A stretch of DNA of 17,216 nucleotides from Candidatus Babelota bacterium (GCA_030917105.1 JAUPVI010000008.1:1-17216); one strand, 5' to 3'. Shown: positions 6,688 to 14,964, counted from the stretch's first letter. The notes: generated by a model from the letters alone, not told the origin. Translations and numbers: made by a program.

Positions 6688-8445
6688 TTAGACGCCGGGG
6701 ACTTTAATCAACGGAGGTTCGTCATGACTGCCTTCTCCGGAGGGAACAGGGCGCGGTGGTACTGATTGACCATTCGTATCTTTTATCGTTACCATAAGCG
6801 GCAGCGTCATGGTGCGTGTGGCGGGATCTTGAACAGGTGTTCCGACTGTAATAGACATCTCATTCCCTCTGTTGCCGGAGAGTGAAAGTGGTGGCAGCGG
6901 CAACGGCGTTTCTTGCGAAATACTTAACCCTGCGCGTGCCCGTTCTTGCGGCGCAGTCGAAGTGATCGTTGTCAGCGCTGCAGACGGCGCCCGAATTGCC
7001 GTAGGTCGCTTTTTTCTATGGCCAGCTAATAGTTGTACAAAATTGCTATTAAGAGCTTCTTGCAAATTTTTAGTGACCCCGTTGCTTACTGACTTTGTCG
7101 GCTCTCTAGGTACCAAGGCTGGCGCTGCAACAGGGGCCAAGTTGGGAATCGCTGTCTCTGTCTCTGCTTCTATCGGCGCAGAGACGCTATCATTCTCAGG
7201 TACAACTTGCTTTTCACTTTCGCGCGCTCCGGTAAAAAATTGATATGCAGTTGTTTTAAATCCATCTTTTTTAATCGCATCCTGAGAGTATTCAGTAACA
7301 ATCCAATCTCCTTTTTGCGACGCAATCTGGATAATCGCAAAAGCATCATGAGTAAACTGCAAGCCTTTTTGCATAACTAAAGTTGGCGCGGACATAAGAG
7401 TCCAGGTAGTAGCCCCGCCATCAGCCGGCAGTTGTCGCAACCCTGTTGAAGACTGAAATGTCTGCCGCTTCTTCTCAGATTGAAAAGCAACCTCAATAGT
7501 TATCTTGCTATTATGAGTTAGCCCCTCGGATATTTCGTGTTTATCTAGAAGTCCGCTTTGTTTTGCCTCTAAGAAGTGCGCATACGAATCCTCTTTAAGC
7601 TTGCTGCTTTCACTGCTGGCTAAATGTGACATTTTTATGAAATGACACGGATGATTTGGCACCATCAAATACAGGCCAAGTGGTAAATGCATAAAAAAAT
7701 TGTTTGTCGTTGCTATGAGTTGCCCAGATTCCTGTCCACATTTTATTTCATACTGCTCTTTTAAGCCAAAAGCCTCCCAATACTTATTGTCTTCGTGGTT
7801 GCCGCGCAAATAAATGGCTGTATCTGCATTCATCTCCATAAGACGCAAAACAAGACCGAGTGTTTCCATACCATAAGGTGAGCGCGACATCGTCGAACCC
7901 ATAAAGACAATGTAGGTATCTGGTGCAATAATTTTGAGCGAGTCATTAATAATATTGAGCTCCTTGAGTTTTTCCAGATCTCGTACAAACGAGTGGTAGG
8001 CGCCATACAAATCACCAAAAACTACAAAGCGCGCTTTGGGCGCTGGGCTCATCTTATAAACAATGTTGCGCTCAACGCGATAACTTTTAAAGCGCTTAAG
8101 CATCACATCAAGAAGTGAGCGGAAATATAATGAAGGCCAATCGAATTGTGTTGGGAAATTGAGGCAGCAGGCTATGGCACGCCACTTCCGTGTGAAATAG
8201 CCAGGCATATTTGCACGATAGAAACGGTCGTAGTCAGGCCGCACAAGATTGGTGTTTTCCATTGGAGGCAATTCAGGCATCATCCGAGCGTACTCAGATG
8301 CTTCTTCAAGAGAGTTGAGGCCTGTAATACAAATACTTTCTGGCACCAAGACAAGCAAGATTAAAATAAATGTGAAAACCGCTGCCGCTGCTATGTATGC
8401 CTTGCGCGGTACAGCCAAAATCTTATTTAAAATACTATTTTTCAT
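6688..8445 (-). CDS. Membrane-anchored PPP-family phosphatase-like protein, degenerate metal site
   Basis: A 585-residue protein. A basic N-terminus and one transmembrane segment (about 18-36) suggest the body faces the periplasm. Residues about 137-375 show the Ser/Thr phosphoprotein phosphatase fold: GDLYG (144-148, standard GDxHG), MGSTMSRS (182-189, standard GDxVDRG), RGNHED (214-219, intact), a HFIKMSH segment (268-274) and MSAP (351-354, like the FSAP of PP1/PP2A). The metal-binding His of the first motif is Tyr, and both Asp residues of the second are Ser, so two-metal catalysis looks impaired: a pseudophosphatase or an enzyme with altered metal use. From about 410 to the end is a Pro/Ala/Thr/Ser-rich tail of unknown role. 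A GGAGG ribosome site sits in the 15-base gap after the ion channel gene, so the genes are probably one operon. The fold call is firm; activity is uncertain. Confidence 0.75.
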   Translation of the reverse strand: MKNSILNKILAVPRKAYIAAAAVFTFILILLVLVPESICITGLNSLEEASEYARMMPELPPMENTNLVRPDYDRFYRANMPGYFTRKWRAIACCLNFPTQFDWPSLYFRSLLDVMLKRFKSYRVERNIVYKMSPAPKARFVVFGDLYGAYHSFVRDLEKLKELNIINDSLKIIAPDTYIVFMGSTMSRSPYGMETLGLVLRLMEMNADTAIYLRGNHEDNKYWEAFGLKEQYEIKCGQESGQLIATTNNFFMHLPLGLYLMVPNHPCHFIKMSHLASSESSKLKEDSYAHFLEAKQSGLLDKHEISEGLTHNSKITIEVAFQSEKKRQTFQSSTGLRQLPADGGATTWTLMSAPTLVMQKGLQFTHDAFAIIQIASQKGDWIVTEYSQDAIKKDGFKTTAYQFFTGARESEKQVVPENDSVSAPIEAETETAIPNLAPVAAPALVPREPTKSVSNGVTKNLQEALNSNFVQLLAGHRKKRPTAIRAPSAALTTITSTAPQERARAGLSISQETPLPLPPLSLSGNRGNEMSITVGTPVQDPATRTMTLPLMVTIKDTNGQSVPPRPVPSGEGSHDEPPLIKVPGV

Positions 8446-8460
8446 CCACCCTCCGAACAG

Positions 8461-9534
8461 CTACCACAGTAATACATAGGCACTATATCCGACAAACACT
8501 GTCGAACTAAGAAGATATATTATGTCATGCACGCGCTGCAACCACACCATTGCGGCTGCGGGGATTCCCTTGCCAGATTCTGTGTAGAGGCTAAGAAGCA
8601 ATTGAAGCACAAAAATTACCAGAAGAAGCAGCAAGTAGAGTGCATAGACAAGATCTGTTGTTGTTAAATAACCAACAGACGGTATCATGCGATCGATAAT
8701 AAAGCGGTAACTGAGAAGAGCTGTAAGCCCTGAAACACTCATGCGCATGCGGCTAGCACTATTAGAAAGACCCATAAGAAAAGTTAGCATGCCAAAAAGC
8801 AATGCAATAAACATTGGTACAAAGATAATAATAATGTTGCGAATACTGGATTTTTCAAAATTAATACTATAGGCAACCGCGGGACGCAAAATGCGCTTAC
8901 TGTCATTGCGCGCGTCAAGAGAAAGTCTTAAGTAGCCCCAAGCGCTATCAAGATCTAGAATTTGCCAGTTGCCAGTATACACATCAGGAGATACGCCAAA
9001 ACAGCTGTTTTCTACTGTAAAATACATTTCGTTTGGGCTTACACCATTATTTGTCATTACTAATGAAATACGATGGTCATCAAATGGGTAGCGATAATAA
9101 TTAAGGTCACTTTTAAACTCGATGCGCAAGTCATACTTAATGAACATAGTATGCCCGTTGATGCGAATATCTCCCGGAGTTTTCTCTAGTATTTTTGCGT
9201 TAATAAAAGAGAAATCCTGAACGACATCAATCATTATTTCATCGGTGGGCAGCTCAAACCATACAACTGCTCCGATGAGAAAGCGATCATTAGTGATATC
9301 AAAAACTTCAAAGTTTTTAATATACATGCCAGTTTTTACGATACTGGCAAAATCACGAACTTCTTTGCGCATACTCATATCAATAAGTTGCAAATCAGGT
9401 TGGTGGTCAGCAGGCCGGAATATAAAGAGTGCCATAATAAAAAACGAAACAACCGCGCAGGAGGAAAGAACAAGGCCTACTGCCTTGAATTTATTAGAGC
9501 AAATGCTATTCCAAAATCGTTGTGCTAGATACAT
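8461..9534 (-). CDS. Pentameric ligand-gated ion channel (Cys-loop receptor superfamily)
   Basis: The 357 residues show the pLGIC layout. An N-terminal hydrophobic segment (about 18-38) is a signal or anchor. The beta-rich extracellular domain (about 45-228) has the loop motif YYRYPFDDH (146-154), like the FPFDxQ of ELIC and animal receptors, without flanking Cys, as in prokaryotic members. M1 is about 232-255, M2 about 261-283, the M2-M3 loop IPSVGYLTTTD is 284-294, M3 about 295-316 and M4 about 334-356. Aligning M2 on the loop Pro (23') gives A-2', S-1', R0', R2', S6', L8', T9': no acidic ring at the cytoplasmic end. Cation selectivity of the GLIC/ELIC kind is therefore not predicted. The ATG directly follows the stop of the upstream binding-protein gene, with an AAGAGG ribosome site inside that gene. 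The phosphatase-like gene follows 15 bases later. Confidence 0.85.
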   Translation of the reverse strand: MYLAQRFWNSICSNKFKAVGLVLSSCAVVSFFIMALFIFRPADHQPDLQLIDMSMRKEVRDFASIVKTGMYIKNFEVFDITNDRFLIGAVVWFELPTDEIMIDVVQDFSFINAKILEKTPGDIRINGHTMFIKYDLRIEFKSDLNYYRYPFDDHRISLVMTNNGVSPNEMYFTVENSCFGVSPDVYTGNWQILDLDSAWGYLRLSLDARNDSKRILRPAVAYSINFEKSSIRNIIIIFVPMFIALLFGMLTFLMGLSNSASRMRMSVSGLTALLSYRFIIDRMIPSVGYLTTTDLVYALYLLLLLVIFVLQLLLSLYTESGKGIPAAAMVWLQRVHDIIYLLSSTVFVGYSAYVLLW

Positions 9535-10869
9535 CTATTGCCTCTTTTCGCGATATTCATCCCATTGCTCGTCACTTCCTTTATTCAACCAGACGGACCA
9601 GGAGAGAGTTTGGTTGCGATATTTTAAGTGTAGCCCCTTGAACTCAAAGGCCGGCGCTTGGGCAATATGTTGTAAAAGCTGTCCAACTGTCACCGAAGAT
9701 GAACACTGCTCTAGAAAATAAAGAAGCAATGAAGATGCAATATAGCCCTCAAGTGATTCTGCTGAAAGTCCTTTGTTCGGTAGGTATTCTTGCATGTATT
9801 TTCGATATTCCTGCACTATTGGCAGCTGGCTTTTTCGAGGGCTTGGCACAACAGACGCGGTAATCATGCTCATACCACGTGATTCTTTCAACTGCTTAGT
9901 AATGCGCTCACAGCAAGATAAACCAAGAAAAGAAGCATAATGAAGCTGTTGATTAATGGCTTCTCGCACAAAATTATAGGTTGGGCGGCCATTGGCAAGA
10001 CACAAGACTACTTGTGGTTCACTTTTTTTAATCGCTGCAACCGCCGAGCCTACCATTACCGTATTGGGCTGATAAGAGGCACTGCCACATACTTTCAAAT
10101 TATATTTGCGCCGGAGTATATCAAATGTGGCATTTCGCGCTTCAATACCCCACGCGCTTTCTTCGTAAAAAACCGCGATTTTATCTTGCTTAAGAGTATT
10201 AATTGCATAATCAAGAAGCGCGCGAATTTCTTGGCGATACGGTGGTCGATACCATAGTACGGGCATACCACTCGTGACACGAGCTCGCATTCCGATGAGC
10301 GGAAAAAGTACTGCTATAGCATTACGTGCCAGAAGCGGAATATAAACCTTTTCAAAAACCATTTCGCCAAATGGTGAGAAAAAAATAGGTGTCTTACTCA
10401 AAAGATCATAGAGATGCGGCGTTGCGCGCAAAATACGACCACTGTCATCTCGCTGGTCTAAGGAAAGATGGTGTTTTTTCCACGCACCACCTCTCGTTGT
10501 ATTTACTCTATTAAGAAACAAGAATAGACCATCGCTGAGCGCAGTTCCTGGCAAACCAAGCTCCCCAGTTTTTGGAATAGTAGAGCCCAATAGGATTTGG
10601 GCATTACACACAAGCGGTTTTTGCTGGACCGGATCAGGCGGTATCTTCATGGAAACTTTTTCTGGCAGTGGCTGCGGCGCCAAAAGTTCCGAGTCCCCCG
10701 TACCAGTCAATTCATTATTGATATCTTCAGTAATGACCTTTTTTACGTGATGTATCGATCGCTTCCAATAATAAACAGTTGTTCCTATAAGAACTGCAAA
10801 AACTGCGATTACAACCGCTGCAGTAAAGAATGGGGGAAGGATACTTTTCTTTGGTAAGTTTTTTGCCAT
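9535..10869 (-). CDS. Membrane-tethered type I periplasmic binding protein (LivJ/LivK-like)
   Basis: A 444-residue protein. A basic N-terminus and one transmembrane helix (about 13-35) are followed by a Pro-rich linker (about 60-85) and a two-lobed type I binding fold (about 88-430). Family marks are ILLGSTIPKTGELG (92-105), the cross-over region IAVFYEESAWG (231-241), the lobe 2 segment SMITASVVPSP (334-344) and SLEGYIASSLLL (372-383). Such domains bind amino acids or similar small molecules, or act as sensors. No signal-peptidase or lipobox Cys is evident, so it appears anchored rather than soluble. No ABC permease or ATPase genes adjoin it. It is instead joined to a ligand-gated channel gene with no spacing (TAG then ATG), suggesting a receptor role rather than transport. 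The ligand is unknown. Confidence 0.8.
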   Translation of the reverse strand: MAKNLPKKSILPPFFTAAVVIAVFAVLIGTTVYYWKRSIHHVKKVITEDINNELTGTGDSELLAPQPLPEKVSMKIPPDPVQQKPLVCNAQILLGSTIPKTGELGLPGTALSDGLFLFLNRVNTTRGGAWKKHHLSLDQRDDSGRILRATPHLYDLLSKTPIFFSPFGEMVFEKVYIPLLARNAIAVLFPLIGMRARVTSGMPVLWYRPPYRQEIRALLDYAINTLKQDKIAVFYEESAWGIEARNATFDILRRKYNLKVCGSASYQPNTVMVGSAVAAIKKSEPQVVLCLANGRPTYNFVREAINQQLHYASFLGLSCCERITKQLKESRGMSMITASVVPSPRKSQLPIVQEYRKYMQEYLPNKGLSAESLEGYIASSLLLYFLEQCSSSVTVGQLLQHIAQAPAFEFKGLHLKYRNQTLSWSVWLNKGSDEQWDEYREKRQ

Positions 10870-10994
10870 TCTTCTGCACTCGCAATGTACTCTAGCTAAT
10901 ACTGTGTAATTTACAAAGTCTCGATTATACTACGTCCGTTACGGTATAAGATTGTACAATCAAAAGTAAATAATCAGCGAAAGGATGCCTCTTT
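10870..10994. promoter_or_regulatory. Divergent promoter region
   Basis: This is the only head-to-head gene pair in the window: the binding-protein operon leftwards and gmk rightwards. A perfect TATAAT lies on the minus strand at 10924-10929 and would give an untranslated leader of about 50 bases before the ATG at 10869. On the plus strand TATACT (10926-10931) overlaps it, and TATAAG (10945-10950) is another candidate for gmk. Good -35 boxes are not visible at 17-base spacing for any of them. The overlap of the opposing -10 boxes suggests mutually exclusive use, which is inference. Confidence 0.4.
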
Positions 10995-11576
10995 ATGGCG
11001 GCGCCACTTATTATTATTTCTGGACCTTCCGGAGCAGGTAAAACAACTACCACCGACCACCTTCTAGCCCGCATGCCATCACTCTCACGAGTTATCACGG
11101 TGACAACGCGTCTTCCGCGCATCGGTGAGCGCCATGGTGTTCATTACTTTTTTGTATCACGCCAGACATTTCAAGAGCTGGCGGTGACGGCAGCCTTTTT
11201 GGAAATAAATCAGTTTGGTGAGCATTTATATGGCACCCCGCGCAGCCTATTAACTTTTTTAACTCGCAACAACATCCGACTTGTGCTACCAGATATAAAC
11301 GGAGCGCGCGCTCTAAAGAAGCAGGTACCGACAGCCGTATGTATTTGGATTGAAGCACCAGCTGAACTACTTGCGCAGCGGCTAATAGCGCGCAATAGTG
11401 AATCAGCCAAAGACCAAGAAAGCCGTTTGTTAATGGCACAAATTGAAATGCGAGAGGCTCGCTCAAGCGGTCTTTACGAGCACATTATTGATATGACAGA
11501 TTTTGGTATTGCAGAAGAAAAAATTAGAAAGATAATTGACACTGCTATGCGGCAGGAGCCGCTTCGTAAGGGTTAG
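10995..11576 (+). CDS. gmk: Guanylate kinase
   Basis: This enzyme phosphorylates GMP/dGMP to GDP/dGDP with ATP in the cytoplasm. The 193 residues match the family (about 200). Motifs: P-loop GPSGAGKT (10-17), GMP-binding VTTRLPRIGERHGVHYFF (36-53), FLEINQFGEHLYGT (68-81) and a lid region with RLIARN (128-133). The usual DIDxQGA stretch reads PDINGARALKK, one residue shorter, and the lid RG is RN; both are modest departures. The AAAGGA box lies about 11 bases before the ATG, a rather long spacing. It is the sole plus-strand gene, and its last 32 bases overlap the 3' end of the convergent AAA+ gene. Confidence 0.92.
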   Translation: MAAPLIIISGPSGAGKTTTTDHLLARMPSLSRVITVTTRLPRIGERHGVHYFFVSRQTFQELAVTAAFLEINQFGEHLYGTPRSLLTFLTRNNIRLVLPDINGARALKKQVPTAVCIWIEAPAELLAQRLIARNSESAKDQESRLLMAQIEMREARSSGLYEHIIDMTDFGIAEEKIRKIIDTAMRQEPLRKG

Positions 11577-13116
11577 GCAAGTCCTCATTGTCTATATCAA
11601 CAACTGAATGATCAATCAATGGAGGCAACTTACCCATTTCACGCAAGACTTCATCAGAAGTTTCTTTGGTTGCAACATTTTGCGAAAGGAAGTCAAGTCG
11701 TTCTTTAAGGCGCTCAATAAATGCTTCCAGTTCTCGCCCCGGAGATCCCTTCATAATATTGGCAATGTTTGCGGTGCTTATCTCCATTTTATATCCCTTG
11801 CTTGCAAGAAGACGATCGGCATAAAGATCCAAGATCATTTTGCGCTGACGCGGCGCTGGAAGACCAATGCTAATTTGACGCGTAAAGCGGCTGAGCAATG
11901 CGTTATCCATGCGGCCGATGTGGTTGGTTGCTGCAATAACCATAAAGCGGGTCGATGGCTGCGCTATTTCATCAAGAAGGTGGTCAAGAAACCCGCGATT
12001 TGCATTTTCTTTTTCTTTACCGCGCTGACCGGTCATGCCATCAACTTCGTCAAGAAAAATAATAGTATTCCCTCGGCGTCGGGCTTTTTCAAACATTTCT
12101 TTGAGTACCGCAATACGGTCACCTTCTGATTTTACCTGCATAAAGTCTGAGGCCATAAGGCGAATGAATTCCATCGGTTTTCCATCGTCACCAATAGCTT
12201 GGTCGGCAATGTATTGTGCGATACTTGTTTTTGCAGTTCCCGGAGGCCCCCACAAAAGAACGCGCGGCAAGGTAAGTGGTTTTTTTGTTTTTTGTGTTAT
12301 TTCTTGGCGGCGATTGACGAGGAATATAAGTTCGTTAACCTGTTTGCGTGTTTCCAAAGAAAGAATAAGGTCATTTTCGCCGAGCAACCCTTCCGGTTTT
12401 TTACCAAACCAGCCGGATTTGCGACGCCGAACCGTGTAGATAGATGGCTTATCAAATGCCTCTCTAATCTTATTTCGTATCCATTCGGTGCCGCCAAATT
12501 TGTTAAAAATATATGCCATACCACTAACAATGATAGTAACTTTAGTTACAAGATCAATAATATCTTTGTTTGCGTAATACTTAGCCATAATAGGATTGAT
12601 TATTTTTTCATGTACACCAAGTACAGCATCGCTCTTCCAGCCCGGATTTTCTATCTGATTTATTTGAGCGCGGGTGTACGGAAGATTGTTCTCAATGTCT
12701 TCGCGGAGTGCTTTTTCGGTAAGGTCCCAACTAGCCTGCCCAACAAGATTGTCAATTGCTTCTGGTTCATAGAGCGGAGTCTGTCCGTCTGCTTGCTTCA
12801 GTCCCTTGAGCGTCTCAGCTCGGTTATACGCAGACTGGCTAATCGCATATAAAAGTTTTTTTAAATGAGGATTTTCGAGCGCTGTCTTTGTAAGTTTTGC
12901 CTGCGGAATTCGGCTTTGGCTATGAAATTCCCTGTTCAATTTCCGGCGTCGCTGCCTTGGTGCTCGGCCCGGTTGATCAGCTACCACAGGGCCAACAAAC
13001 TCTGCGCGTAGCGCAGGAACTCGAGCCTCTACGTTATCTGCGACAGCGGCAGCTGCTGACAAGCCAGCTCCCCACGCAATAAAAAAAAACCCAAACCATC
13101 GATTGATTGCGTACAT
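11545..13116 (-). CDS. Membrane AAA+ ATPase resembling mitochondrial ATAD3
   Basis: The 523-residue form starts at the ATG at 13114-13116 (AAGGG ribosome site just upstream); a longer frame to 13167 would bury the signal sequence. In order: a signal or anchor segment (about 6-27), a basic stretch (about 53-60), a helical region (about 73-180), a second hydrophobic segment (about 188-205), a DKPSIYT motif (222-228) and the AAA+ domain with Walker A GPPGTAKT (290-297, Ala for the usual Gly), Walker B IIFLDEVD (352-359), sensor 1 AATN (395-398) and arginine fingers in SRFTR (409-413). A transmembrane helix followed by a KPS motif and a single AAA+ domain is the ATAD3 layout. ATAD3 proteins organise mitochondrial membranes and nucleoids; the bacterial role is unknown. 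No protease domain is present, which argues against FtsH. Confidence 0.8.
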   Translation of the reverse strand: MYAINRWFGFFFIAWGAGLSAAAAVADNVEARVPALRAEFVGPVVADQPGRAPRQRRRKLNREFHSQSRIPQAKLTKTALENPHLKKLLYAISQSAYNRAETLKGLKQADGQTPLYEPEAIDNLVGQASWDLTEKALREDIENNLPYTRAQINQIENPGWKSDAVLGVHEKIINPIMAKYYANKDIIDLVTKVTIIVSGMAYIFNKFGGTEWIRNKIREAFDKPSIYTVRRRKSGWFGKKPEGLLGENDLILSLETRKQVNELIFLVNRRQEITQKTKKPLTLPRVLLWGPPGTAKTSIAQYIADQAIGDDGKPMEFIRLMASDFMQVKSEGDRIAVLKEMFEKARRRGNTIIFLDEVDGMTGQRGKEKENANRGFLDHLLDEIAQPSTRFMVIAATNHIGRMDNALLSRFTRQISIGLPAPRQRKMILDLYADRLLASKGYKMEISTANIANIMKGSPGRELEAFIERLKERLDFLSQNVATKETSDEVLREMGKLPPLIDHSVVDIDNEDLPNPYEAAPAA

Positions 13117-13203
13117 TGCATCCCTTTTTTCATATTTGGATTGTAGTCTAACATGAGAGCAAGGCACCTGAACACACTTCGCCGAAGTTTTTTGAAGAAC
13201 AGG

Positions 13204-14100
13204 TTAATTAGCAAAGCTTTTGCTGCCGCGACCAACGCGAGTGAAAAGAAAGAGTCCCGCCAATACCGCGCCAAGAGAAAACCAATAGTTCCACGTTATG
13301 CTTTCTCCCAAGAAAGCTGCGCCGAGTATGGCACTAAAGAGTGGGCATAAAAAACCACACAACGTCATAAAGGTCATTGAATAACGAGTCAACAACCAGG
13401 AATACAAATTGTAGCCAACTATTTGTGATAGGAATATAAGAAGAAGTAGCCAGATCCAAAATTGTTGCCAATCACTCACCAGCTGCCAAGCGCGTGGCGT
13501 CACTACCATCATAGTACCACCACACAGTATTGCGCCAATCCCCATGGCTATACCATTCACTACCACTAAATGATGCCCGCGCGCCATAAGCGCCTTGATG
13601 ACGAACCAAGCCGTTGCGGCCGAAGTAACGGCCAAACAGAGGGCCAACTCAGGTGCCGAAACACACAACAGTTCCATAAAATGTCCACTGTCATGTGTTA
13701 AAAAGATTGGGGCCATGCCGATGGTACCAACAAAAATCCCAATCCACTGAAAGACTGACAAGCGTTCCTTATATAAGAAATATGACAGCGCTGCCGTTAT
13801 AAAAGGAGTCATCGCATAAATAAGAGAGGTCTTAGCTGAACTTATATACTGTAGGGACCAAAACTCTAAAACAAAGGCAAGGTAGATATGTAAAATACCC
13901 GCAAAAAGAAATAACCAGCGGTCACACCAAATTTTTTTCCACTCAGCCTTTCCCAAATACTGCATACAGCCGAGCAAAAGAAAGGCGCCAACAAAGAAGC
14001 GCGTAGTTAAAAGAAAAAGGTATGGGGAATAGGATAGGGCCTTTTTTGCTACGGTGAACGTAGACGCAAGAATTAGGTACTCAAATGCAATAAGCAGCAT
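13204..14100 (-). CDS. EamA/DMT-family transporter
   Basis: This 298-residue inner-membrane protein has about ten hydrophobic helices in two homologous halves, the EamA (drug/metabolite transporter) pattern. The repeat signature appears as SSAKTSLIYAMTPFITAALS (87-106) followed by FLYKERLSVFQWIGI (108-122) in half one, and as SMTFMTLCGFLCPLFSAILG (241-260) followed by FLGESITWNYWF (263-274) in half two; both carry the Glu that ends the penultimate helix. Substrates of this family vary (amino acids, metabolites, nucleotide sugars) and cannot be read from sequence. The start lies 15 bases after the ymdB stop, with an AGGGG box about 12 bases upstream, so co-transcription with ymdB is likely. 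Confidence 0.85.
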   Translation of the reverse strand: MLLIAFEYLILASTFTVAKKALSYSPYLFLLTTRFFVGAFLLLGCMQYLGKAEWKKIWCDRWLFLFAGILHIYLAFVLEFWSLQYISSAKTSLIYAMTPFITAALSYFLYKERLSVFQWIGIFVGTIGMAPIFLTHDSGHFMELLCVSAPELALCLAVTSAATAWFVIKALMARGHHLVVVNGIAMGIGAILCGGTMMVVTPRAWQLVSDWQQFWIWLLLLIFLSQIVGYNLYSWLLTRYSMTFMTLCGFLCPLFSAILGAAFLGESITWNYWFSLGAVLAGLFLFTRVGRGSKSFAN

Positions 14101-14115
14101 AATAGTAAATATCCC

Positions 14116-14964
14116 CTACTCTTTACCAGTAGTCTCATGATTAATAATGAGGTTTGGCTCTATAATTTTTATACGTTCGATCGAAATGGTTTTACCGGTC
14201 GCTACCTCGGCTTTAATCACGACACCATGGAGCGCAAAGGGGCCATTTTCTTCTACTTCAAATTTTGACGGCAGTTGTGTGATCATCCTGCTCAAAACTG
14301 AGTGAATGTTCATTCCAAGCATCGAATTTTGTGAAGCACAGCAGCCAAGGTCGGTAATGTACCCGGTTCCTTTTGGTAATACTCGTTCATCTGCTGTTTG
14401 TACATGAGTATGCGTGCCAACTTGGGCAGTAATTTTGCCGTCGAGGAAAAAACCCATGCCTTGCTTTTCAGAGGTAGTCTCAGCATGGAAATCAAGAAAG
14501 ATAAGTTTTGTTTGAGTTTTAAGATAAGTCAAAAGGCTTTCAATTCCCTTAAATGGGCAGGCAAGTTGCTCATGCATAAAGACTCGCCCTTGAGCGTTAA
14601 CCACTGCAAGGGTAATGCCGGAAAGTGTCGTGAAAAGAACATAGCCTTTTCCTGGACACTCGGACGGAAAATTAAGCGGCCGTAAAAGGCGGTCACTTGC
14701 CGCAAAAGCCGCAGTGTACCCTTTTTGCCCAAAAATATGATTACCAGACGTAATAACATCGGCACCAGACTTAAGAAGAAACTCTACAATTCCTGCAGTA
14801 ATTCCGCGACCGTTACCGGCTGAATTTTCCCCATTAACTACGACGCAATCGGGCGCATATTGGGCCCTAAGGCGCCCAATATGAGTAGAAAAGAGTGCGC
14901 GGCCTGGCTTGCCAACCAAATCCCCGATCATTAAAATCGTTATTGTTTGTTGTGCAGTACTCAT
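14116..14964 (-). CDS. ymdB: YmdB-family metallophosphodiesterase
   Basis: YmdB-type enzymes hydrolyse 2',3'-cyclic nucleotides and affect RNA turnover and biofilm choice in Bacillus. The 282 residues align along their length with the family: MIGDLVGKPGR (12-22, metal ligand D15), NGEN (44-47), GNH (74-76), RPLNFP (95-100), DFHAE (158-162), GTHTHVQTAD (183-192) and GYITDLG (201-207). All metal-binding motifs are intact. An AAGGGG ribosome site lies just before the ATG. It follows zapA by 25 bases; in many bacteria the RNase Y gene rny sits between zapA and ymdB, but it is absent here. Confidence 0.92.
   Translation of the reverse strand: MSTAQQTITILMIGDLVGKPGRALFSTHIGRLRAQYAPDCVVVNGENSAGNGRGITAGIVEFLLKSGADVITSGNHIFGQKGYTAAFAASDRLLRPLNFPSECPGKGYVLFTTLSGITLAVVNAQGRVFMHEQLACPFKGIESLLTYLKTQTKLIFLDFHAETTSEKQGMGFFLDGKITAQVGTHTHVQTADERVLPKGTGYITDLGCCASQNSMLGMNIHSVLSRMITQLPSKFEVEENGPFALHGVVIKAEVATGKTISIERIKIIEPNLIINHETTGKE

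Noticed and set aside
12199..12852. Long plus-strand frame of 217 codons
   Set aside because: It lies wholly inside the AAA+ gene on the other strand and its translation resembles no protein; it is a shadow frame.
13117..13167. N-terminal extension of the AAA+ protein
   Set aside because: It would place 17 polar residues before the signal sequence; the ATG at 13116 has a better ribosome site.
13176..13193. ACTTC-GCC-GAAGT hairpin followed by six T's, plus strand
   Set aside because: The stem is only 5 bp with a 3-base loop, and there is no plus-strand gene nearby for it to terminate.
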